DNA of 34,520 nt from Prevotellaceae bacterium UBA1710 (GCA_002317355.1 DCJC01000027.1:1-34520), one strand, 5' to 3'. Positions 23,527 through 31,900 are shown, numbered from the stretch's first letter. Notes: generated by a model from the letters alone, not told the origin. Numbers and translations: made by a program.

Positions 23527-24636
23527 TTGAAAACAAAAATACTATCTATATTGCTATTGACGATTTCACTAAGCGTTGCCGCTCAGAAAATCTCTCTTGG
23601 TTCATGCTACACTCACGATGAGGGCTTGTACCAGGGTGAGATGTTGGCTGGTAAGCCTCACGGAAAAGGAAACGTGAAATTTGCTAATGGTGACACTTAT
23701 GAAGGAGAATATGTAAAGGGGAAACGTCAGGGATTTGGCGTATATCAGTTTGTAGATGGCGAGAAGTACGAAGGTCAATGGTTTCAAGATCAGCAACATG
23801 GCAAGGGAACTTACTATTTCGCCAATAATAACCGTTATGAGGGACTTTGGTTCCGCGATTTCCAACAAGGACAGGGTACAATGTTCTACTACAATGGCGA
23901 CAAGTACGTAGGTGCTTGGTATGAAGATAAGCGACAGGGTAGAGGACGCTACACCTATGCAAATGGTGCTTTCTATGATGGTGATTGGGAAGCAGACATG
24001 AAGCAGGGTAAGGGAGTGTTCAGTTGGGGAGATGGAACTACGTACGTAGGTCAATGGGTTGCAAACCAGCGTTCAGGAAAGGGCGTATTTACCTATGCCT
24101 CAGGTGATTCTTACAACGGCATGTGGAAGGACGACATGCAAGAAGGTAGAGGCATCTATAAGTTCCAGAATGGTGATGTCTATGAAGGTAGTTACGTTCA
24201 GGGCGAGCGTACTGGCGAGGGTATCTTCAAATATGCTAACGGAGATAAATATTCCGGTCATTTCTCTAATGGAGATAAAGATGGTCTTGGCACTTTCATC
24301 TGGCGTAATGGTGATACATACGTAGGTATGTGGAAGAATGACCGCCAGAATGGTAAGGGTAAGATGACCAAGAAGTCAGGTGATGTGTTCGATGGGACAT
24401 TCAAGAATGGTCTTCTTGATGGTGATATTATCATTCATTTTGCCAACGGAAGTAAGTTCCGTGGACAGTTCAGTCAGGGCAAGCGTAATGGTAAGGCGAT
24501 TGAAGAAGACAAGGACGGTAAGCGCTTTGAAGGCTCATACGTTAATGATGAGCGTAATGGTGCTTTCGTTGAGAAAGATCGTAACGGACAGATTACAGCA
24601 CAAGGAACGTATGATATGGGCGTTCGTCAAGAATAA
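23527..24636 (+). CDS. Secreted MORN-repeat protein
   Basis: A 369-residue protein of 14 tandem MORN repeats of 23 residues each (about residues 34-360), pattern YEGxWxxxxxxGxGxxxxxxGxx. The last four begin FDG, FRG or FEG and are more divergent. MORN repeats form elongated beta scaffolds that bind lipids or proteins; the specific role here is unknown. A signal peptide (residues 1-20, ending AAQ) sends it to the envelope. The start is TTG at 23527: a TAA lies two codons upstream in frame, and the next ATG would remove the signal peptide and the start of repeat 1. It may be cotranscribed with the YhcH gene 34 nt downstream. Confidence 0.88.
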   Translation: MKTKILSILLLTISLSVAAQKISLGSCYTHDEGLYQGEMLAGKPHGKGNVKFANGDTYEGEYVKGKRQGFGVYQFVDGEKYEGQWFQDQQHGKGTYYFANNNRYEGLWFRDFQQGQGTMFYYNGDKYVGAWYEDKRQGRGRYTYANGAFYDGDWEADMKQGKGVFSWGDGTTYVGQWVANQRSGKGVFTYASGDSYNGMWKDDMQEGRGIYKFQNGDVYEGSYVQGERTGEGIFKYANGDKYSGHFSNGDKDGLGTFIWRNGDTYVGMWKNDRQNGKGKMTKKSGDVFDGTFKNGLLDGDIIIHFANGSKFRGQFSQGKRNGKAIEEDKDGKRFEGSYVNDERNGAFVEKDRNGQITAQGTYDMGVRQE

Positions 24637-24670
24637 GTATTAAGTCAAACAACATAAAAACAAAATAACT

Positions 24671-25120
24671 ATGGTAATTGATACAATTGAAAATCTCAAG
24701 CAGTATGTTGGCATTAATCCTCAGTTCGCAGATGTGGTTAAGTTTATTGAGGAAAATGACCTTGCTTCTATGGCAGATGGCAAGTATATGATAAAGGATA
24801 AGGATCTTTTCGTTAACATAACAACAGCTAAGGGTAAGACTCCTGACGAGGCTGTTATGGAAACTCATATCGATATGATTGATATCCAGATTCCTCTTGA
24901 TGAAGAAGAGACATTTGGCTATATTCCATTGGCTGACCTCCCTAAGGCTGAATACAATGCGGAGAAGGATATCACAAAGTATCCAGATGTTCCTGGCTCT
25001 AGCTATGTGACTTGTCGTCCAGGCATGATGGTTATCTTCTTCCCACAGGATGGTCATGCACCTTGTATTTCATACGTTCCAGAGTTCAGAAAGGCTATCT
25101 TCAAGGTGAAGGTGTGCTAA
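24671..25120 (+). CDS. YhcH/YjgK/YiaL family (DUF386) protein
   Basis: A 149-residue cupin-like protein. Family markers are HIDMIDIQIPL (about residues 76-86), FFPQDGHAP (about 119-127) and the terminal KAIFKVKV. The conserved His and Glu residues at these places are metal ligands in known structures. Members are linked to sugar acid or sialic acid metabolism and, in YhcH itself, to anomerase-like activity. Here the gene sits 42 nt before glgB and not in a sialic acid cluster, so its substrate is open. Cytoplasmic. Confidence 0.85.
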   Translation: MVIDTIENLKQYVGINPQFADVVKFIEENDLASMADGKYMIKDKDLFVNITTAKGKTPDEAVMETHIDMIDIQIPLDEEETFGYIPLADLPKAEYNAEKDITKYPDVPGSSYVTCRPGMMVIFFPQDGHAPCISYVPEFRKAIFKVKVC

Positions 25121-25162
25121 TCGGTTAACTATCGTCAAACCGTGAATCACAAACTTATTTCT

Positions 25163-27250
25163 ATGGCAACAACAAAAAAGACAACCAGTAAGACAACTGC
25201 CAAGAAGGCTGCATCAAAAACTTCCAAAAGCACTACTCCTAAGCATATCGGAATAGTGGCAAGAGACCCATGGCTTGAACCATACGAGGATGCTATAAAG
25301 GGTCGCCATGATCATGCCGTATGGATGGAAAAAACACTTACCAATCAGGGTAAGATGACGTTATCCGACTTTGCCAACGGTCATGAATACTATGGTTTGC
25401 ATCGTGATGACAAAGGCAAGTGGATTTTCCGTGAGTGGGCTCCTAATGCTACTGCCATCTATCTCATCGGTGAGTTCAATGATTGGAAGGAAGACGAGAA
25501 ATATGCTTGTAAGCGTCTGAAGAATTTCGATAACTGGGAACTCAAACTTCCTGCTAAGGCTTTGGCTCATGGACAGCTCTACAAGATGTCGGTACATTGG
25601 GAAGGTGGTCAAGGTGAGCGCATTCCTGCATGGTGCCGTCGTGTGGTGCAGGATGAGAAAACAAATATCTTCTCAGCTCAGGTTTGGGCTCCAGAGGAAG
25701 AATATGTATGGAAGAAAAAGTCGTTCAAGCCAAGTACATCTCCATTGCTGATCTATGAGGCGCATATTGGTATGGCGCAGGATGAGGAGAAGGTTGGCAC
25801 TTATACGGAGTTTAAGGACAAGGTGCTTCCTCGTGTAATCGAGGGAGGGTATAATTGTCTGCAGCTCATGGCTATACAGGAACATCCATACTATGGTTCT
25901 TTCGGTTATCATGTAAGCAGTTTCTTCGCTCCTTCAAGCAGATTCGGTACTCCTGAGGAACTTAAGGCGTTGATTGATGAAGCTCACAAGAATGGTATTG
26001 CGGTTATCATGGACCTTGTTCATTCGCATGCTGTAAAGAATGAGAATGAGGGGCTGGGTAACCTTTGTGGTGATCCAAACCAGTTCTTCTATCCTGGTGA
26101 CAGAAGAGAACATAACCAATGGGATTCGCTCTGTTTTGACTATGGCAAGCATGATGTGCTTCATTTCCTCTTGTCAAACTGCAAGTATTGGCTTACGGAG
26201 TTCCATTTTGATGGCTTCCGCTATGATGGTGTGACTTCAATGCTCTATTACAACCATGGTCTTGGTGTTGACTTTGGTGGCTATGCCGACTACTTCAATG
26301 GAGGTCAGGACGATAATGCAATGTGCTATCTGGCACTTTCAAACAAGCTTATCCATGAGGTAAACAAGAACGCTATCACTATAGCAGAGGAAATGTCTGG
26401 TATGCCGGGTTTGGCTGCCAAGTTTGCTGATGGCGGTATGGGCTTCGACTATCGTCTGGCTATGGGTATCCCTGATTACTGGATCAAGATGATCAAGGAA
26501 AAGAGGGATGAAGACTGGGGCGTATTCGATATCTTCTGGAAGTTGACAGATCGTCGTCAGGATGAGAAGACAATCTCCTATGCAGAATCACATGATCAGG
26601 CTTTGGTAGGCGATAAGACAATCGTATTCCGCTTGATTGACTCTGACATGTACTGGCACTTCAAGAAGGGTGATGAGAATGATGTTGCAACTCGTGGTAT
26701 TGCTCTTCATAAGATGATACGTCTTATTACTGCTTCCACAATCAATGGTGGCTACCTCAACTTCATGGGTAATGAGTGGGGACATCCAGAGTGGATTGAT
26801 TTTCCTCGCGAGGGTAATGGCTGGAGTTGCAAGTATGCACGCAGACAGTGGAATCTTGTTGATAATAAGGAACTATGCTACCATTGGCTCGGTGACTTTG
26901 ACAAGGCAATGATGGAGGTGCTCAAGAGCGAGAAGAACTTCAATCAGACACCTGTGATGGAGATATGGCATAATGATGGAGATCAGGTGCTTGCTTTCTC
27001 ACGTGGTGACTTGATTTTCGTATTCAACTTCTCTCCTTGTACTTCGTTCACTGACTATGGCTTCCTCGTTCCAACAGGTGCGTATAGTGTGGTGCTCAAT
27101 ACGGATGCGAAGGAATTTGGTGGTAATGGTTTCGCTGACGATTCCATCACTCATCTCACCAACTATGATGAGTTGTATGTGCAGGATAAGAAGGAATGGC
27201 TTAAGCTCTATATCCCAGCACGTTCAGCTGTAGTTCTGAGAAAGAATTAG
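25163..27250 (+). CDS. glgB: 1,4-alpha-glucan branching enzyme, GH13_8 (eukaryotic-like) type
   Basis: A 695-residue enzyme that makes alpha-1,6 branches in glycogen. A CBM48-like region (about residues 70-150) precedes the GH13 barrel. Barrel motifs are DLVHSHAVKN (region I), GFRYDGVTSM with nucleophile Asp355, TIAEEMSG with acid/base Glu409, and AESHDQALVGDKT with Asp478. The last motif is the one seen in animal and plant branching enzymes (GH13_8). The N-terminus (residues 1-27) is an odd Lys/Thr/Ala/Ser tail resembling histone H1-like tails. A GTG at 25142 would add seven residues; ATG is preferred. A MITE-like element lies 7 nt downstream. Confidence 0.94.
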   Translation: MATTKKTTSKTTAKKAASKTSKSTTPKHIGIVARDPWLEPYEDAIKGRHDHAVWMEKTLTNQGKMTLSDFANGHEYYGLHRDDKGKWIFREWAPNATAIYLIGEFNDWKEDEKYACKRLKNFDNWELKLPAKALAHGQLYKMSVHWEGGQGERIPAWCRRVVQDEKTNIFSAQVWAPEEEYVWKKKSFKPSTSPLLIYEAHIGMAQDEEKVGTYTEFKDKVLPRVIEGGYNCLQLMAIQEHPYYGSFGYHVSSFFAPSSRFGTPEELKALIDEAHKNGIAVIMDLVHSHAVKNENEGLGNLCGDPNQFFYPGDRREHNQWDSLCFDYGKHDVLHFLLSNCKYWLTEFHFDGFRYDGVTSMLYYNHGLGVDFGGYADYFNGGQDDNAMCYLALSNKLIHEVNKNAITIAEEMSGMPGLAAKFADGGMGFDYRLAMGIPDYWIKMIKEKRDEDWGVFDIFWKLTDRRQDEKTISYAESHDQALVGDKTIVFRLIDSDMYWHFKKGDENDVATRGIALHKMIRLITASTINGGYLNFMGNEWGHPEWIDFPREGNGWSCKYARRQWNLVDNKELCYHWLGDFDKAMMEVLKSEKNFNQTPVMEIWHNDGDQVLAFSRGDLIFVFNFSPCTSFTDYGFLVPTGAYSVVLNTDAKEFGGNGFADDSITHLTNYDELYVQDKKEWLKLYIPARSAVVLRKN

Positions 27251-27257
27251 TATTGTA

Positions 27258-27461
27258 ATTTAAGGTGGGTTCTATAAATTAGCTTTGGCAGATTTCTAGA
27301 CTATTTTCGAGGTTAAATTGTAAACGAGCGAAAGAGTTATGCGGGCATAACGACTGAGTGAGATTGCAATTTGAACCGAAAAGAGTCAGAAAGATGACAA
27401 AACGTCAAACCCATTAACGTTAAACTTCATACGGTGGTAATTTATAGAACCCACCTTAAAT
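27258..27461. mobile_element. MITE-like element with perfect terminal inverted repeats
   Basis: The ends 27258-27281 and 27438-27461 are perfect 24-bp reverse complements. If the element proper starts at GGTGGG (27264) and ends at CCCACC (27455), it is 192 bp and is flanked on both sides by TTAA, a possible target duplication. The inside is itself an imperfect palindrome, with GTTATGC-GG-GCATAAC at 27336-27351 near the middle. There is no open frame. The parent transposon is not in the window. Confidence 0.75.
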
Positions 27462-27477
27462 AATTTGTATTATATAA

Positions 27478-28767
27478 TTGGCTAGAAATAAATATAATAG
27501 CACCACCACGATTCGCGTGGTGTGTGCTATTGTTTTCTTGATATTCGTATTCTCGTATGTGTTCTGCTATCAGTCAGATGTGCTAGCTTTGGCTCAACAT
27601 ATCTGGTCGGGTGGTGAAACGCATTATAATGATACTGTAGGTGCGATATTGATTACGGTTGTGCTCTTCATCATTCAGTTGGGGGTTAGTGCTGCTGTCC
27701 GTTTGCCACATCGTGCCTATGCTGTTTCATTCGCACCTTCATTAATATTACTTGGAGTATTGTCAAGTGCTTCGCTTCAGGCAGATAGTTCTATGTCTAT
27801 CGGTTTCTGGGCTGTGGTGGCATTATTCCTATTGCTTGGTGTTGGCTTTGCCATAAAACTTCTTTCTGATTATGCATCATGTGAGAGCCCGTTGCATGGT
27901 ATTTCTATAGTGTCATCTCAAGCTGCATGGTACAACTATGGCCTTCTGGCTGTATTTATGTTTGTTACCTTCTGTATGGGTAATAATGATCGTAAGCTGC
28001 ATGCCCAATTGAAACTTGAGCGTAGCACTATGAATAGGTATTACTCAGATGCACTTGATGTTGCTCCTCTTGAAAGTAACGCTTCCATGACACTTGTTCG
28101 TGCGTATGCGCTTAGTCGTCGTGGTGAATTAGGTGAACGCCTTTTCGAATATCCACTATCAGGTGGCTCTCGTGCTTTGCTCCCATCAAAGGATGCAAGT
28201 ATTCGTACCTTACTTATGCCTGATAGTTTGATATTGCGTAATCTGGGTGGATATCCAAGAAAAGAGGTTAAGAATGTAAGACATTTCCTCCGTATTCTTC
28301 AGCAGAATAATGTTGCTCGTCCAAGCGTAGATGACTATATGCTCACTTCTTATCTTCTTGATAGAGACTTGTTGGGCTTTGCTAAAGAGGCTGTAAAGAT
28401 TTACGATTTCCGTACTCAGCAAGAGAAGGATGAGGAAATGGAAATCATAGAAAAGAAGCGTAAGCGTCTTGCACGTATTATTGGCGAGAAGGAGGCTGCA
28501 GACTCAATTCGTCCTGTAGTTAGGCTTTCTCCTACAGGTTGTGAGTTGAAGTCGCTCGATAGCATTCCTAAGCATTTTCAGGAGGCTTTGGTACTCTATA
28601 CCCATTTGCATTCTCAGCGTGTACTTACTTATACCAATAGTGCTATGGATGTAGATTATGAGGATTTCCTGAAAGTTCTACGCTCTAAGAAGAAATCAAA
28701 GGCTGAATATGATAATGCTCTGAAGTCAGCTTATTTCGGTACTTATTGGTGGTATTATTATAAATGA
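27478..28767 (+). CDS. Membrane protein of unknown function
   Basis: A 429-residue protein. Four to five hydrophobic segments fill the first 190 residues (about 13-33, 52-72, 78-98, 105-127 and 150-170). A soluble C-terminal domain of about 230 residues is rich in Leu, Arg and Lys, with a charged helix around 310-335 (EEMEIIEKKRKRLARIIGEK). The segment near residues 185-235 (ALSRRGELGERLFEYP) recalls Bacteroidetes DUF6057-type proteins, but this is weak. The start appears to be TTG at 27478: TAA is the codon before it and no in-frame ATG occurs until far inside. The right end of the MITE lies only 16 nt upstream, so the original start or promoter may have been replaced. Confidence 0.7.
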   Translation: MARNKYNSTTTIRVVCAIVFLIFVFSYVFCYQSDVLALAQHIWSGGETHYNDTVGAILITVVLFIIQLGVSAAVRLPHRAYAVSFAPSLILLGVLSSASLQADSSMSIGFWAVVALFLLLGVGFAIKLLSDYASCESPLHGISIVSSQAAWYNYGLLAVFMFVTFCMGNNDRKLHAQLKLERSTMNRYYSDALDVAPLESNASMTLVRAYALSRRGELGERLFEYPLSGGSRALLPSKDASIRTLLMPDSLILRNLGGYPRKEVKNVRHFLRILQQNNVARPSVDDYMLTSYLLDRDLLGFAKEAVKIYDFRTQQEKDEEMEIIEKKRKRLARIIGEKEAADSIRPVVRLSPTGCELKSLDSIPKHFQEALVLYTHLHSQRVLTYTNSAMDVDYEDFLKVLRSKKKSKAEYDNALKSAYFGTYWWYYYK

Positions 28768-29136
28768 CCCCTCCCCAGCCCTCCCGAGGGAAGTCCGATG
28801 TTGATAACATCGGAGTATGTGTCAGGGAGAAAAAAGTCACATTTTGTCGCGGTTGGATCTTTCCCCATATTTATGTGTCAGAATTTAGGGGGGGGATTTA
28901 TAAACACGTAAGTTCACAAATCTCGTCGAACTCACGTTATAATGCTTTGTAGAGACGAAACGCAAAAAAAATGGCAGATAGCGAATAATCTTACACTTTG
29001 TAAGAATCGCTATCTGCCATTTGCTTTATTTTAAATCTCCCTTTAAGCAAGGGGACTATGGAATTCAGACTGTCAATCCCGCAGCGAGAAAAGTGTGACT
29101 TTTTCCTCCTCCCCTCGGGGAGGCTGGGAGGGGGCC
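28768..29136. repeat. Nested inverted repeats between convergent genes
   Basis: The 382-nt gap contains no gene. A C-rich arm at 28768-28791 is inverted at 29107-29136 (CCTCCCxGAGG type). Inside it, AAAAAAGTCACATTTTGTCGCGG (around 28830-28853) is matched in inverted form at about 29082-29108. The centre holds the terminator hairpin. The whole region is a nested palindrome and could be an old non-autonomous element. Confidence 0.6.
28962..29032. terminator. Long bidirectional terminator hairpin
   Basis: AAATGGCAGATAGCG (28969-28983) pairs exactly with CGCTATCTGCCATTT (29008-29022), and the stem continues inward through TCTTACA/TGTAAGA. A run of eight A on the left gives a T run for the minus strand (asnA), and the T-rich right side serves the plus strand. 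Confidence 0.8.
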
Positions 29137-29149
29137 TTGAGGGGGGCTT

Positions 29150-30187
29150 TTAAATCAGTGGCATTCCTGCCTCTTCACATTCTTTTCTCATTTCCTCAGG
29201 CCAGATACTTGCCTGAATCTCACCGATGTGAGCCTTGTGGAGGAGAACCATGCAGAGACGGCTCTGTCCGATACCACCACCGATTGAGAGAGGAAGCCTA
29301 TCCTCAAGGAGTGACTTGTGGAAGTAAAGTTCCTTGCGCTCTGTCTTCTCTTCGATTTCGAGCTGACGGAGAAGGCTATCCTTGTCAACACGGATACCCA
29401 TACTTGAAATCTCGAAGCTACGCTCAAGGATAGGATACCAAATGAGGATATCACCGTTAAGACCGAGGAAACCATCCTCGTTAGGTGTTGTCCAGTCGTC
29501 ATAGTCAGGAGCACGACCATCATGCTTCTCACCGTTAGAAAGCTTACCGCCGATACCGATTACGAATACAGCACCATACTTCTTACAGATTGCGTCCTCG
29601 CGCTCCTTTGGAGTGAGGTCTGGGTACATCTGGAGAAGCTCCTCGCTATGGATGAAGTGAATATCACGTGGGAGGAATGGCTTGATCTGTGGGTAAGTCT
29701 CACATGTGAGATACTCTGTGCGGAGTAGGGCAGAGTAGATGCGGCGAACAACCTGCTTGAGGTATGTGAGTGTACGCTCTTCCTTTGTAACTACTGCTTC
29801 CCAGTCCCACTGGTCAACATAAAGAGAATGCAGATTGTCGAGCTCTTCGTCAGCACGAATAGCATTCATATCAGTATAAATACCGTAATCAGGTTCTATC
29901 TTGTACTCAGCAAGAGAGAGACGCTTCCACTTAGCAAGTGAGTGTACAACCTCTGCCTTCTGATCGCCAAGATCTTTGATTGGGAAAGTAACAGCGCGTT
30001 CTACACCGTTTAGGTCATCATTGATACCGAGGCCCTGAAGCACAAAGAGAGGAGCAGTAACTCTGCGGAGACGAAGCTCTGTGCTTAGGTTCTGCTGGAA
30101 AAACTCCTTGATAAGTTTGATACCTTGTTCCGTCTGCTTCATGTCAAGCAACGCCTTGTATCCTGCTGGTTTTATCAGTTTACTCAT
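29150..30187 (-). CDS. asnA: Aspartate-ammonia ligase (asparagine synthetase A)
   Basis: A 345-residue enzyme making asparagine from aspartate, ammonia and ATP; it is related to class II aminoacyl-tRNA synthetases. Recognisable stretches are YKALLDMKQTEQGIKLIKEFF near the start (in AsnA form), VHSLAKWKR, DQWDWE, IGIGGKLSNGEKHDGRAPDYDDW and the C-terminal SIGGGIGQSRLCM, which corresponds to class II motif 3. The frame is open 25 codons further upstream, but those residues overlap the promoter, so ATG at 30187 is chosen. The promoter is clear, with a leader of about 30 nt. Cytoplasmic, probably monocistronic. Confidence 0.95.
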   Translation of the reverse strand: MSKLIKPAGYKALLDMKQTEQGIKLIKEFFQQNLSTELRLRRVTAPLFVLQGLGINDDLNGVERAVTFPIKDLGDQKAEVVHSLAKWKRLSLAEYKIEPDYGIYTDMNAIRADEELDNLHSLYVDQWDWEAVVTKEERTLTYLKQVVRRIYSALLRTEYLTCETYPQIKPFLPRDIHFIHSEELLQMYPDLTPKEREDAICKKYGAVFVIGIGGKLSNGEKHDGRAPDYDDWTTPNEDGFLGLNGDILIWYPILERSFEISSMGIRVDKDSLLRQLEIEEKTERKELYFHKSLLEDRLPLSIGGGIGQSRLCMVLLHKAHIGEIQASIWPEEMRKECEEAGMPLI

Positions 30188-30221
30188 TATTTTATATATG
30201 TTGTTGTCAATTTTCCGACTG

Positions 30222-30252
30222 CAAAGGTACAAATTAAATATTAATCTGCAAA
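30222..30252 (-). promoter_or_regulatory. Consensus promoter of asnA
   Basis: On the minus strand, TTTG (30249-30252), exactly 19 bp, then TACCTTTG (30222-30229). The start is expected near 30217. Confidence 0.78.
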
Positions 30253-30422
30253 CTTTTTGCAAAGATATTTTTACAAAATGTCAGAAAAAAAGAAAAAAAT
30301 CCGTAGTTTTGACATTTAGAAAGTAAAATAATGAATATTATTGTAAATATTTCGTGTGGAAACACGTGTCAAGTTATTATTTCACCATCACTAAAGTGAT
30401 AATTTGTATAACCTATCATAAA

Positions 30423-30562
30423 AGGTTCTTCAGATATTTGGAGTGATCGATATTTAAGCTATCGCTAGGAAAATGCCTTACGGCTAAGCAATTTTACTTA
30501 TTTTCTTAGGCGCAAGCCATTTTCCTGAATATTTTATATCACTTCAAATCCCTGATGAACCT
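30423..30562. repeat. 140-bp imperfect palindrome
   Basis: Arms 30423-30447 and 30538-30562 are reverse complements at about 21 of 25 positions. Further in, AGGAAAATG (30468-30476) pairs with CATTTTCCT (30518-30526). No frame is open. It lies between the asnA promoter and the end of the Spy-like gene. It could be a small mobile element or a structured RNA. Around it, ATCACTAAAGTGAT (30387-30400) is a separate small palindrome. Confidence 0.6.
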
Positions 30563-30572
30563 CATAAAAGTT

Positions 30573-30606
30573 GAACGGCAACCATCCGCGAAGGATGATT
30601 GCCGTT
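30573..30606 (-). terminator. Hairpin after the Spy-like gene
   Basis: GAACGGCAACCATCC and GGATGATTGCCGTTC form a stem of about 15 bp with one mismatch and a 4-nt loop. On the minus strand it is followed by a short CAACTTTTA, a weak T run. It lies 30 nt past the stop. Confidence 0.65.
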
Positions 30607-30635
30607 CTGGTATATTGGAATGTAGTTAGACAATT

Positions 30636-30998
30636 TTAGAAATCAAGACCTCTATTGTTCATTGTTGCGTTGAAAACAATACGGTACTTTTTGAACTGGT
30701 CAGCGCTCAAGATGTTGCGCATGTAAGCCATATCACGAAGGATAGCCTTCTTTGTAAGCTTCTGACGATCTGCGCCTTCTGCCTTCTCTGCCTTCTTCAT
30801 CTCGCGAGAGAAATTGTCGTGAACCATGTTCATGTCAGCAACCTGATCTGAAGTCATGCTCAAGTAGCGAGCGATACTTCTTGGGTTGAAGTCGATTGTG
30901 TACTTTGTTGGCTCTGCATTCTTCTCTGCCTTTGGAGCTGCAACCATTGTGCTTGATACTGCCATCACGGCAACCAATGTCATAAATACCTTTTTCAT
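30636..30998 (-). CDS. Small secreted Spy/CpxP-like helical protein
   Basis: A 120-residue protein with a signal peptide (residues 1-20, ending MVAAP). The mature part is nearly all helical and charged. Two stretches, LSMTSDQVADM (about 46-56) and ILSADQFKKY (about 97-106), resemble the LTxxQ motif of Spy and CpxP, periplasmic chaperones and sensors of envelope stress in enterobacteria. This is a resemblance, not a proven homology. The gene has a consensus promoter and a leader of about 220 nt that carries two copies of a block also found in the htrA leader, which supports an envelope-stress role. Confidence 0.65.
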   Translation of the reverse strand: MKKVFMTLVAVMAVSSTMVAAPKAEKNAEPTKYTIDFNPRSIARYLSMTSDQVADMNMVHDNFSREMKKAEKAEGADRQKLTKKAILRDMAYMRNILSADQFKKYRIVFNATMNNRGLDF

Positions 30999-31128
30999 AA
31001 TGTTATCCTTTCATAAAAATTTTTAGAACGGTGTGTCAAGACCGTTGTTGTTATTAATATTATTCGTCGTACTTTATCCTGAATACTTAGTACGTGGTTT
31101 TCTTTTATTTTGACAGCGAATTAATTTC

Positions 31129-31253
31129 CGCATGTCTCTGATTTCCGAGTGCAAACTTTGGCTCGCACGAGGAAATAGTCAACGTCGCTTGCAAAGCGGT
31201 GGACGTCTCTGATTTCCGAGTGCAAAATTACATCATTTTTTTCGTTCACCAAA
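31129..31253 (-). promoter_or_regulatory. Promoter and duplicated leader block of the Spy-like gene
   Basis: On the minus strand, TTTG (31250-31253), 19 bp, then TAATTTTG (31223-31230) is a consensus promoter with start near 31217. The bases from -7 into the leader (31197-31230) match 6641-6674 upstream of htrA at 32 of 34 positions. A second copy of the leader core lies 71 bp downstream (31129-31156), identical to the first over 22 nt but without a -7 box. Confidence 0.7.
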
Positions 31254-31617
31254 GAAAAATATTAAATTGTGTGCGCAAACAATCTAATTTTTAACCTATA
31301 TCAATTTTTTGCATATTGGGGGTGAAATGACTAAACTCTTGCCTTAAATCAACGTCGTGTGCCTATGTTTCTCAACAGCAATATCATAGCTTGGCCATTA
31401 CCTTATTGGGGCGAATCCATATATATCCTCAGATCCGCAGATAAGCTCAAAATATTATTATCTCTCGGCTTTGTTATCGAGGACTACAAAACACAGTGCA
31501 CAAGATATATTTTTGGCTCGTCTGTTAGTCATTAGCTCACAAATTCCCCTTACCCCACAATGCGACTTGAGGTAATACGCCGAGTCTAACCAGAAAGAAT
31601 AAGACATTACCCGTAAT
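31254..31617. other. Gene-poor stretch with one short doubtful ORF
   Basis: No recognisable gene. One plus-strand frame runs 31365-31535 (56 codons from ATG, beginning MFLNSNIIAWPLPYWGE), unrecognised and without a promoter. It may be chance or a relic. The rest shows nothing I can name. Confidence 0.35.
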
Positions 31618-31764
31618 TCCTTCGTTATGCTTAGGGGGTAAACTCAGTGAAGGTACGCTTCCTGTTCGCTTATAGAACGGAGCTTCACTGAGTTTACCCC
31701 CTTGTCATAGCGAAGGATCAACGGTTGCTCTTCCTGTGCAGTTCAATTATGATTCTTATTTAGG
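31618..31764. repeat. Degenerate 11-bp-period array, copy 3
   Basis: Ten 11-nt units (31618-31727), a 4-nt interruption CTCT (31728-31731), then three units (31732-31764: TCCTGTGCAGT, TCAATTATGAT, TCTTATTTAGG). Unit order, the AAACTCAGTGA/TTCACTGAGTT hairpin, TAGAACGGAGC and the interruption all match 451-597 (four units are identical or one base apart), so the two copies share an origin. Confidence 0.8.
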
Positions 31765-31830
31765 GTTAATCTACAGACTGCTGGCACTCGATTGACGGCA
31801 ATACTATAATTCTGCAAATTCTTCTTTGGT

Positions 31831-31900
31831 CATAATAATAGCAGTTATAGTTCTGTTGCAATATTGCGAGTGCAAAAGTACAACAATTCTATAACTGCTA
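31831..31900 (-). other. Promoter-like relic with hairpin and 9-codon ORF
   Basis: Arms 31839-31858 and 31881-31900 are reverse complements at 17 of 20 positions. On the minus strand TACTTTTG (31873-31880) is a -7 box and is followed by GCACTCGC, a common Bacteroidetes start context. The first ATG after it (31833) opens a frame of nine codons, MTKEEFAEL, then TAG. This opening resembles the N-terminus of some Bacteroidetes transposon accessory proteins and may be the remains of one. Confidence 0.35.

Noticed and set aside
25142..25162. GTG start for glgB
   Set aside because: The ATG at 25163 is a stronger codon and the seven extra residues show no family similarity.
29095..29433. 112-codon plus-strand frame
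   Set aside because: It starts in the repeat region and runs antisense through asnA.
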